In this document: piece by piece, positions 1-4,475 of the stretch
Layout: each line of letters opens with the position of its first letter
How positions within the stretch are numbered: position 1 is the first letter of the stretch
Assembly (NCBI GenBank): GCA_024277555.1
Contig: JAJRUY010000239.1
Coordinates: forward strand, 1-5,035
Length of the DNA: 5,035 nucleotides
Direction: 5' to 3'
Source of the DNA: Gammaproteobacteria bacterium
GTDB lineage: Bacteria; Pseudomonadota; Gammaproteobacteria; Chromatiales; Chromatiaceae
Translations under genes and position numbers: made by a program
Notes under the pieces: generated by a model
Database searches by the model: none
What the model saw: only the letters and a program-made list of their open reading frames with translations
Told to the model about the DNA's origin: nothing

Positions 1-118
1 AGCGATCAAAAATCGCCGTCCAGGACAACACGGATGCCAGCAACAGGCTGGCCATGACCAGCTGCACCAGCGGGCTGGCATCCAGCACCAGTTGCAGGAA
101 GGAAAGCTCATTCTGCAT
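1..118 (-). CDS. tolQ: TolQ, Tol-Pal inner-membrane proton-channel subunit (N-terminal 39 residues, partial)
   Basis: The gene starts at ATG 118-116 and runs off the window at position 1, so only the first 39 codons are visible. The protein begins MQNELSFLQLVLDAS and continues into a hydrophobic stretch at about residues 16-33, ending with W33-T-A-I-F-D-R39. This matches the short periplasmic N-terminus and first membrane helix of TolQ, with its typical Ser-Trp...Arg end. In the family, TolQ and TolR form the proton-driven motor in the inner membrane that energises TolA and Pal during outer-membrane constriction at division. The start lies inside the end of ybgC (11-bp overlap). A GGAG stands 10 bases before the ATG, within ybgC, so translation is probably coupled. 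The assignment rests on a short fragment plus the very characteristic ybgC neighbour. ExbB-type homologues are the main alternative. Confidence 0.88.
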   Translation of the reverse strand, partial: MQNELSFLQLVLDASPLVQLVMASLLLASVLSWTAIFDR

Positions 119-515
119 CTTTCAGTTTCTCCAATATGACCGCCGGTATGGGACGGGGCCGGAATGATTCGATATCTACGCTGACAATGCCGATTTCCCC
201 CTTGCACAACAGCTTGCCGTCGTCCTGGCGATAGATGTTCTGCCGGATGGTCATGGCGGTACGGCTGTGGCCGAGCAGCTCTCCTGTCACCCATAGCAGG
301 TCGTTGAATTTTGCCGGCACCAGGTATTCGGCAGCGGCGCTGCGCACCACGAACACCACCCCGTATTCCTGCCGCACCTTGTCCTGTTCGAAGCCCAGTT
401 CACGCAGCCATTCGGTGCGGGCTCTTTCCATGAAACGAAAATAGTTGGCGTAGTATACGATGCCGGCTGCATCGGTATCTTCGTAGTAGACCCGCACGGG
501 AAAGCGATAGTTCAA
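108..515 (-). CDS. ybgC: YbgC, acyl-CoA thioesterase of the Tol-Pal cluster
   Basis: This is a 135-residue hotdog-fold (4HBT family) thioesterase; E. coli YbgC has 134 residues. The family hydrolyses acyl-CoA thioesters in the cytoplasm and is linked to phospholipid metabolism and the Tol-Pal envelope system. The signature is near the N-terminus: V9-Y-Y-E-D-T-D15, then AAGIVYYANY. D15 is the counterpart of the catalytic Asp18 of E. coli. The FMERARTEWLRELG helix (residues 27-40) and the FVVRSAAAEYLVPA strand follow. The frame stays open far upstream into ruvB, but no ATG gives a plausible start. I chose TTG at 515-513 because it gives MNYRFPVRVYYEDTD, close to E. coli MNTTLFRWPVRVYYEDTD, and because AGAGGA stands 8 bases before it. 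The position of E. coli His22 is Tyr here, a common variant. The stop overlaps the start of tolQ. Confidence 0.93.
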   Translation of the reverse strand: MNYRFPVRVYYEDTDAAGIVYYANYFRFMERARTEWLRELGFEQDKVRQEYGVVFVVRSAAAEYLVPAKFNDLLWVTGELLGHSRTAMTIRQNIYRQDDGKLLCKGEIGIVSVDIESFRPRPIPAVILEKLKDAE

Positions 516-522
516 CCTGGCA

Positions 523-528
523 TCCTCT
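523..528 (-). promoter_or_regulatory. Ribosome binding site deciding the TTG start of ybgC
   Basis: AGAGGA on the minus strand; its GAGG core lies 8 bases before TTG 515-513. No in-frame ATG or GTG nearby gives a YbgC N-terminus of normal length, so this site supports the unusual TTG start. Confidence 0.6.
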
Positions 529-583
529 ATTGGCCATCTCGCAGCAGTACGAACGGAATGACCGGGAACAACCCGATGTTCAC
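527..583 (-). CDS. Candidate 18-codon ORF bridging ruvB and ybgC
   Basis: A GTG at 583-581 overlaps the ruvB stop as GTGA and opens an 18-codon frame, MNIGLFPVIPFVLLRDGQ, ending at TAG 529-527, 11 bases before the ybgC start. GGAG lies 7 bases before the GTG, inside the last codons of ruvB, which is a well-placed Shine-Dalgarno sequence. The peptide is short and mostly hydrophobic, and I recognise no family. It could be a translated coupling peptide that carries ribosomes from ruvB to ybgC, or a chance ORF. What is seen is the good ribosome binding site, the 4-base overlap and the proximity to the ybgC ribosome binding site. Any function is inference. Confidence 0.2.
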   Translation of the reverse strand: MNIGLFPVIPFVLLRDGQ

Positions 584-1620
584 GGCTCGTCTCCAAATAG
601 ATCGGCCAGCGGTGAATCTTGACGGGGGCGAAAACCGAAGTATTCGAAAGCCCGGCGGGTCGCCACCCGCCCCCGCGGGGTGCGCATGAGAAATCCCTGT
701 TGGATGAGAAAAGGCTCCAGCACGTCTTCGATGGTGCCCCGCTCTTCGCCGATGGCCGCCGCCAGGCTGTCCACGCCGACCGGGCCGCCATCGAACTTCT
801 CCAGCACCGCCTTGAGCAGACGGCGATCCATGTGGTCGATGCCATTGACATCCACTTTGAGCATGGACAGGGCCGCGTCTGCGATTTCCACTGTGATATG
901 GCCATCGCCTTTCACCTGGGCATAGTCACGCACCCGGCGCAGCAGGCGGTTGGCGATACGCGGCGTACCCCGGGAGCGGCGGGCAATTTCCACCGCCCCT
1001 TCGGCCTCGATTTTCATGCACAGAATCGCTGCGGAACGCTTGATGATATGGGTCAGGTCTTCCACGTTGTAGAATTCGAGACGCTGCACAATGCCAAAGC
1101 GATCCCGTAGCGGAGAGGTCAGCAGCCCTGCCCTGGTGGTGGCGCCGACCAGGGTGAAGGGAGGCAGATCCACCTTGATGGAACGCGCCGCCGGCCCTTC
1201 ACCGATCATGATATCCAGCTGGTAGTCTTCCATGCCCGGATAAAGCACTTCCTCCACCACCGGGCTGAGGCGGTGAATCTCGTCCACAAACAACACGTCA
1301 TGTGGTTCCAGATTAGTGAGCAGGGCTGCCAGATCCCCCGCCCGCTCCAATACCGGGCCGGAGGTCTGGTGCAAATGCACACCCATCTCATTGGCGATGA
1401 TATGCGCCAGGGTGGTCTTGCCCAAGCCGGGAGGACCGAAGATCAACACATGATCCAGAGCTTCATTGCGCTGTCGGGCCGCAGGAATGAAAATCTCCAT
1501 CTGCTCGCACACGGCAGGCTGGCCAACATATTCTTCCAGGGTGCGGGGGCGAATGGCGCGATCTACCGCCACGTCATCCTGCGCTGCTAACGGGTCGATA
1601 ATCCTGTTGTTTTCATCCAT
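580..1620 (-). CDS. ruvB: RuvB, Holliday-junction branch-migration ATPase
   Basis: This is a 346-residue AAA+ motor (E. coli 336). It forms hexamers on DNA on either side of RuvA and drives branch migration of Holliday junctions in recombination and repair. The order is clear: RAIRPRTLEEYVGQ at 21-34, Walker A GPPGLGKT at 62-69, Walker B LFVDEIHR at 110-117 with D113/E114, and sensor 1 GATTRAG at 159-165. The SPLRDRFG segment follows, with R174 at the position of the E. coli arginine finger, then sensor 2 in GTPRIANRLLRR at 218-229. The C-terminal winged-helix domain runs from about 260 to 333 and includes the DNA-binding RTPRGR loop at 313-318. The start is ATG 1620-1618, 9 bases after the ruvA stop. 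The nearest Shine-Dalgarno-like sequence (AAGGGA) is about 12 bases upstream, inside ruvA, so coupling to ruvA is likely. All key residues are intact. Confidence 0.98.
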   Translation of the reverse strand: MDENNRIIDPLAAQDDVAVDRAIRPRTLEEYVGQPAVCEQMEIFIPAARQRNEALDHVLIFGPPGLGKTTLAHIIANEMGVHLHQTSGPVLERAGDLAALLTNLEPHDVLFVDEIHRLSPVVEEVLYPGMEDYQLDIMIGEGPAARSIKVDLPPFTLVGATTRAGLLTSPLRDRFGIVQRLEFYNVEDLTHIIKRSAAILCMKIEAEGAVEIARRSRGTPRIANRLLRRVRDYAQVKGDGHITVEIADAALSMLKVDVNGIDHMDRRLLKAVLEKFDGGPVGVDSLAAAIGEERGTIEDVLEPFLIQQGFLMRTPRGRVATRRAFEYFGFRPRQDSPLADLFGDEP

Positions 1621-1629
1621 GATGACAAT

Positions 1630-2229
1630 CTATCCCTTGGCCTTGTTTTGCAGAGCCATGCGGATCACGGTTTCCGTGTCCATATCTGCCTGAAATACAG
1701 CACTCACCATGCGGCTGGCTTCGGGGGCCTTGTAGCCCAGGGCGACCAGGGCGCTGACTGCATCACCATCTGCCGAGCCACCTCGTCCGGTGCCCGCAGT
1801 CTTCAAGGACAGGGAGTTCGCTTCGGTCTTGTCCAGCCGATCCCGCATCTCGATGATCAGGCGTTCCGCGGTTTTCTTTCCCACACCCGGCAGGCGGCAA
1901 AGCGCCTTTACATCACCGGATTGTATGAACAGGGCAAATTCATCGGTACTCATGCCAGAGAGAATCGCCAACGCCATTTTTCCGCCTACGCCATTCACCT
2001 TGAGCAAACTGCGAAACAGCGCCCGGTCTGCTTCCCGGAGAAAGCCAAACAGGCTGTGCGCATCATCCCGTACCATCATGTGGGTGTAGAGGACAATTTC
2101 CTGATCATCATTGGGCAGGTCATAAAACGTGGACATGGGCGCTTCCACTTCATAACCCACGCCATTTACTTCCAGCAACAATGACGGTGGTTGCTTGACC
2201 AGAACCCTGCCCCGCAGCAAGCCGATCAT
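1630..2229 (-). CDS. ruvA: RuvA, Holliday-junction-binding subunit
   Basis: This is a 199-residue protein; E. coli RuvA has 203. It binds four-way junctions as a tetramer and loads and stimulates RuvB. Domain I, an OB fold, covers about residues 1-63, starting MIGLLRGRV and containing VNGVGYEVE. The acidic pin that separates strands is D55/D56 in MVRDDAHSLFGF (E. coli has Glu55/Asp56). Domain II carries two helix-hairpin-helix motifs, LLKVNGVGGKMALAIL at 75-90 and LCRLPGVGKKTAERL at 110-124. A flexible Gly/Ser-rich linker at about 140-154 leads to domain III (155-199), which contacts RuvB. The frame is open 16 codons further upstream, but ATG 2229-2227 gives the standard N-terminus. It overlaps the ruvC stop in ATGA, which suggests translational coupling. 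The upstream ribosome binding site is poor (CGGGGC). Confidence 0.98.
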   Translation of the reverse strand: MIGLLRGRVLVKQPPSLLLEVNGVGYEVEAPMSTFYDLPNDDQEIVLYTHMMVRDDAHSLFGFLREADRALFRSLLKVNGVGGKMALAILSGMSTDEFALFIQSGDVKALCRLPGVGKKTAERLIIEMRDRLDKTEANSLSLKTAGTGRGGSADGDAVSALVALGYKAPEASRMVSAVFQADMDTETVIRMALQNKAKG

Positions 2230-2717
2230 CGGCGGCCCCGCAACTTTATATTGGTGCTTGAGTGATGCGCGTGGCAAAGCGCCACCGCCAGGGCATCCGA
2301 CTCGTCCAGGGTCATGCGCTGGCGCACCCCCAGCAGCAGGCGAATCATATGTTGTACCTGTTCTTTTTCCGCCGCACCTGTTCCCACCAGCGCCAGCTTG
2401 ACGGCCCGGGGGGTATATTCAAATACGGGAAGTTTCGCCATTACCGCTGCGGTTATTGCCGCGCCACGGGCATGCCCCAGTTTCAGCGCCGAGGAGGGGT
2501 TGGCAGCCATAAACACCTGTTCTACAACAACCTGTTCCGGGGCATGTTCCTCCAGCACCAGATTAATTCCGGAGTAGATCTCCCCCAGACGCTGGGAGAA
2601 ATCCTTGCTGGTGGTGCGAATACAACCACTGAACACATGCCTGCTCTGGCGGCCATCACTGTCGATGACGCCAAAACCGGTTGCCCGGGATCCCGGATCG
2701 ATGCCAAGAATTCTCAA
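2226..2717 (-). CDS. ruvC: RuvC, Holliday-junction resolvase (crossover junction endodeoxyribonuclease)
   Basis: This is a 163-residue RNase H-fold nuclease (E. coli 173) that makes paired symmetric nicks in Holliday junctions, acting with RuvAB. All four catalytic acidic residues sit at the same numbers as in E. coli: D7 in RILGIDPGS, E66 in VVVEQVF, and D138 and D141 in LDESDALAVALCHAH. The basic segment VGTGAAEKEQVQHMI (111-125) is also typical. The start codon is TTG at 2717-2715, giving MRILGIDPGSRATGFG. No ATG lies close enough to give the conserved N-terminus. The TTG overlaps the yebC stop as TTGA, and a GGAG about 11 bases upstream is the only Shine-Dalgarno candidate. Translation probably depends on ribosomes finishing yebC, which may hold resolvase levels low (inference). 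The C-terminal tail is short and basic (KLRGRR). Confidence 0.97.
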   Translation of the reverse strand: MRILGIDPGSRATGFGVIDSDGRQSRHVFSGCIRTTSKDFSQRLGEIYSGINLVLEEHAPEQVVVEQVFMAANPSSALKLGHARGAAITAAVMAKLPVFEYTPRAVKLALVGTGAAEKEQVQHMIRLLLGVRQRMTLDESDALAVALCHAHHSSTNIKLRGRR

Positions 2718-3463
2718 GCGTCCAGGGACTCCATGATTTCGTTGGAAATATCCGCATTGGAATAGACTTCCTGAACATCATCCAGATCTTCCAGGGCATC
2801 CACCAGGCGCATGAGATTTTCCGCGCCTTCCTGATCCATTTCCGCCTTGGTGCTGGCTTCATAGCTGACTTCGGCATGATCCGCTTCCAGGCCGGCATCC
2901 TGCATCGCCTGTTTTACGCTGGAAAAATCCTCCGGAGCGGTAAAAACATCGATGCTGCCGTCTTCATTGGCAACTACATCGTCGGCGCCGACTTCCAGTG
3001 CCGCTTCCATGACCGCATCTTCATCCGTCCCCGGGGCAAAACTGATAATGCCTTTTTTTTCAAACAGGTAGGCTACAGATCCATCCGTGCCCAGATTGCC
3101 GCCATGCTTGGTAAAGGCATGGCGAACTTCAGAGGCCGTGCGGTTGCGGTTGTCGGTCATGCAATCGACCATGATCGCCGTTCCCCCGGGGCCATAACCT
3201 TCATAGCGGATTTCTTCGTAATTATCTCCATCCAGCCCGCCTGCACCCCGCTTTACAGCACGGTCGATGGTGTCTTTTGGCATGTTTGCGCCCTGAGCCT
3301 TGTCAACCGCAAGGCGCAGGCGCGGATTGGAATCGATATCGCCACCACCTTCCTTCGCTGCAACTGTTACTTCACGTATCAATTTCGACCAGAGTTTGCC
3401 ACGTTTTTTGTCATTCGCCGCTTTCTTGTGCTTGATATTCGCCCATTTGCTATGACCTGCCAT
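2714..3463 (-). CDS. yebC: YebC/PmpR/TACO1-family protein (translation factor or regulator)
   Basis: This is a 249-residue protein; E. coli YebC has 246. It begins with the family signature MAGHSKWANIKHKKAANDKKRG, then carries SKLIREVTVAAKEGG, NMPKDTIDRAVKRG (60-73), YEGYGPGG (87-94), and NRTASEVRHAFTKHGGNLG (107-125), followed by SVAYLFEKKG. Family members were first called transcriptional regulators (PmpR in Pseudomonas aeruginosa, encoded in the same ruv context). More recent work on bacterial and mitochondrial (TACO1) members points to a ribosome-associated role in translating difficult, proline-rich stretches. Two ATGs stand in tandem at 3466 and 3463. I chose the second because it gives the conserved MAGHSKW and sits 6 bases from the GAGG core. 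The gene heads the ruv cluster and overlaps ruvC by 4 bases. The C-terminal third is acidic. A run of eight A residues at codons 135-137 is noted separately. Confidence 0.97.
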   Translation of the reverse strand: MAGHSKWANIKHKKAANDKKRGKLWSKLIREVTVAAKEGGGDIDSNPRLRLAVDKAQGANMPKDTIDRAVKRGAGGLDGDNYEEIRYEGYGPGGTAIMVDCMTDNRNRTASEVRHAFTKHGGNLGTDGSVAYLFEKKGIISFAPGTDEDAVMEAALEVGADDVVANEDGSIDVFTAPEDFSSVKQAMQDAGLEADHAEVSYEASTKAEMDQEGAENLMRLVDALEDLDDVQEVYSNADISNEIMESLDA

Positions 3464-3501
3464 CATCTACCTCTATAAATCAACACCAGTTCCAGGCTCA
3501 T
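3463..3501 (-). CDS. Candidate 12-codon leader ORF in front of yebC
   Basis: ATG 3501-3499 opens a 12-codon frame, MSLELVLIYRGR, whose TGA (3465-3463) overlaps the tandem yebC ATGs (ATGATG). AGGTG lies 8 bases before its start. The yebC ribosome binding site (AGAGGT) is inside its last codons, so ribosomes translating this ORF would pass over it. It has no runs of one amino acid that would suggest attenuation. A stop/start overlap this exact is typical of translational coupling, but at 12 codons chance is a serious alternative. Confidence 0.2.
   Translation of the reverse strand: MSLELVLIYRGR
3469..3474 (-). promoter_or_regulatory. Ribosome binding site of yebC
   Basis: AGAGGT on the minus strand. 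Its GAGG core is 6 bases from the second ATG of the tandem pair but only 3 bases from the first. This favours the second ATG, which also gives the conserved MAGHSKW N-terminus. Confidence 0.75.
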
Positions 3502-3572
3502 GGATTCAGCACCTGTTGCCTCTGTGCAAGCAGAAGCCAGGCAGCCAGAACAGCAACCAGGATTACACCCGG

Positions 3573-3600
3573 ATTCTAGCATGAGCAGCCACGCAGTCCC
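3573..3600 (-). promoter_or_regulatory. Candidate promoter for the yebC–ruvCAB–ybgC–tol unit
   Basis: On the minus strand, TGCTAGAAT provides an extended -10 (TG, one base, then TAGAAT, 5 of 6 matches to TATAAT at 3578-3573). Sixteen bases further upstream is GGGACT (3600-3595), a weak -35 with 3 of 6 matches. The extended -10 could compensate for it. Transcription would begin near 3566, leaving a leader of about 100 bases before yebC. It is the best sigma-70-like match I found on this strand in the spacer. Confidence 0.4.
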
Positions 3601-3629
3601 GCACTGAATACGGAGCGTAGCGATCCATC

Positions 3630-3657
3630 CTGCCAACTGCTGCTTTCCTGCTACACT
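3630..3657 (+). promoter_or_regulatory. Candidate promoter for marC
   Basis: CTGCCA (4 of 6 matches to TTGACA) is followed after 16 bases by TACACT (4 of 6 matches to TATAAT). Transcription would start near 3664, about 33 bases before the marC ATG. Both boxes are mediocre, so this is a position-supported guess. It lies back to back with the yebC promoter candidate, and the two -35 regions are only about 30 bases apart. Confidence 0.3.
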
Positions 3658-3696
3658 ATCAATTCACCTGTTCATCGCCTGATTTTATCAAAGCTC

Positions 3697-4341
3697 ATGC
3701 TGGAAATCGCAGCCATTGCCTTCACTACGTTTTTTGCGACGGTAGCCCCTGTGGACTCGGCGATTATGTTTGCTGCTCTGACCACGGAAAACACCCCCGC
3801 AGAACGCAAGAGCATGGCAATCCGCGGCGTGGGCATCGCAACAGGACTGCTGCTGCTGTTTGCCCTGTTCGGGGAAGCTCTGCTGGCTCGCCTTGGCATT
3901 TCCCTGGCCGCACTCACCACGGCGGGCGGCATATTGTTGTTGCTCATGGGAATCGACCTGGTATTCGCCCGTTCTTCAGGCGCCATGTCCACTACCCGGG
4001 CTGAATCAAAAGAGGCGCAAGACCGCCAGGATATTTCTGTGTTTCCCCTGGCAACGCCCCTGCTCGCCGGTCCGGGCACCATGGGAGCAGTGATCTTGAT
4101 CATCGCCAACACCCATGGCGATATAGAACAAGCCGCAATCGTGGTTGCCATGCTACTGCTGGTAATGGCAATCTCCCTGGCGCTGTTACTGGTGGCGGTA
4201 AAACTGGAAAAACTGCTGGGCGTTACCGGGATGCGCGTGATCAACCGGGTATTCGGGGTTCTGCTTTGCTCTCTGGCGGTGCAGTTTATCTTCAATGGCA
4301 TTCACGACAGCGGACTTATCGCCCTTGGCCCGGCTACCTGA
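3697..4341 (+). CDS. MarC-family (UPF0056) inner-membrane protein
   Basis: This is a 214-residue integral membrane protein, the usual family length (E. coli MarC 221, YchE about 215). I see six hydrophobic segments at about residues 4-28, 43-63, 66-91, 113-138, 144-168 and 184-202. Family hallmarks are AERKSMAIRGVGIA (35-48), LLFALFGEALLARLGISL (53-70), AGGILLLLMGIDLVFAR (76-92), DISVFPLATPLLAGPG (112-127), and the C-terminal VFGVLLCSLAVQFIFNGI (185-202). A hydrophilic loop rich in charged residues (93-111) separates helices 3 and 4. The usual Asp-Pro-x-Gly motif of helix 1 is changed to A17-P-V-D20, so this is a divergent member. The biochemical function of the family is not settled, and MarC itself is no longer thought to cause multidrug resistance. 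ATG 3697 is the start. No good Shine-Dalgarno sequence precedes it (TCAAAGCTC), and an in-frame CTG at 3679 is a weak alternative. Confidence 0.9.
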   Translation: MLEIAAIAFTTFFATVAPVDSAIMFAALTTENTPAERKSMAIRGVGIATGLLLLFALFGEALLARLGISLAALTTAGGILLLLMGIDLVFARSSGAMSTTRAESKEAQDRQDISVFPLATPLLAGPGTMGAVILIIANTHGDIEQAAIVVAMLLLVMAISLALLLVAVKLEKLLGVTGMRVINRVFGVLLCSLAVQFIFNGIHDSGLIALGPAT

Positions 4342-4369
4342 TGCCGGACTGACAGCCCAGACCAAGTTT

Positions 4370-4406
4370 GAACACCTTCACACTATCATGAGGGAAACAG
4401 GTGTTC
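4370..4406. repeat. Perfect 8-bp inverted repeat with 21-bp spacer (possible operator)
   Basis: GAACACCT at 4370-4377 is the exact reverse complement of AGGTGTTC at 4399-4406. The arms begin 29 bp apart, close to three helical turns, so they would lie on the same DNA face. No T-run follows, which argues against a terminator. The right arm would overlap the -35 region of the promoter candidate whose -10 is at 4422-4427. Confidence 0.35.
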
Positions 4407-4418
4407 CTCCATTGCTTC

Positions 4419-4427
4419 TGCTATACA
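4419..4427 (+). promoter_or_regulatory. Candidate extended -10 for the response regulator gene
   Basis: TGCTATACA contains the TGn extension and TATACA (4 of 6 matches to TATAAT). A -35 at normal spacing would be AGGTGT (4399-4404), which matches poorly and coincides with the right arm of the inverted repeat. Transcription would start near 4434, upstream of ATG 4476 but downstream of the alternative GTG start at 4401. Confidence 0.25.
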
Positions 4428-4475
4428 CAAAGATACCCCGCAACAGTGGTCATCCATCCAGCAGCTTGCAACGAA

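Larger units (their letters stand above)
4342..4475 (+). other. Intergenic region between marC and the response regulator gene
   Basis: This 134-bp spacer holds the inverted repeat at 4370-4406 and a possible extended -10 at 4419-4427. I saw no intrinsic terminator for marC. The only GC-rich stem, CCGGC/GCCGG at 4330-4347, spans the marC stop and lacks a T-run. Confidence 0.5.

Noticed and set aside
516..905. Upstream extension of the ybgC frame to 265 codons
   Set aside because: The extra part overlaps ruvB in another frame and is not similar to any YbgC N-terminus; the TTG at 515 restores the normal length.
2681..3478. Long plus-strand ORF (265 codons) opposite yebC
   Set aside because: It lies antisense over a clearly conserved gene, has no recognisable domain, and is explained by the codon bias of the real gene.
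3530..3560. Repeated CAGCCAG/CAACCAG words in the spacer upstream of yebC
   Set aside because: The copies are short, imperfect and unevenly spaced; this looks like local compositional bias, not an array.
3464..3696. LexA/SOS operator before the ruv cluster
   Set aside because: ruvAB is SOS-controlled in E. coli, so I looked for CTGT-N8-ACAG in the divergent spacer and found no convincing match. The CTGT occurrences lack the second half-site.
3672..4301. Minus-strand ORF of 209 codons opposite marC
   Set aside because: The translation is rich in Ser, Arg, Ala and Met without motifs, typical of an antisense shadow. The plus-strand MarC reading has membrane helices and family motifs.
4330..4347. 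CCGGC/GCCGG stem across the marC stop as a terminator
   Set aside because: The stem is only 5 bp with an 8-base loop, and no T-run follows.
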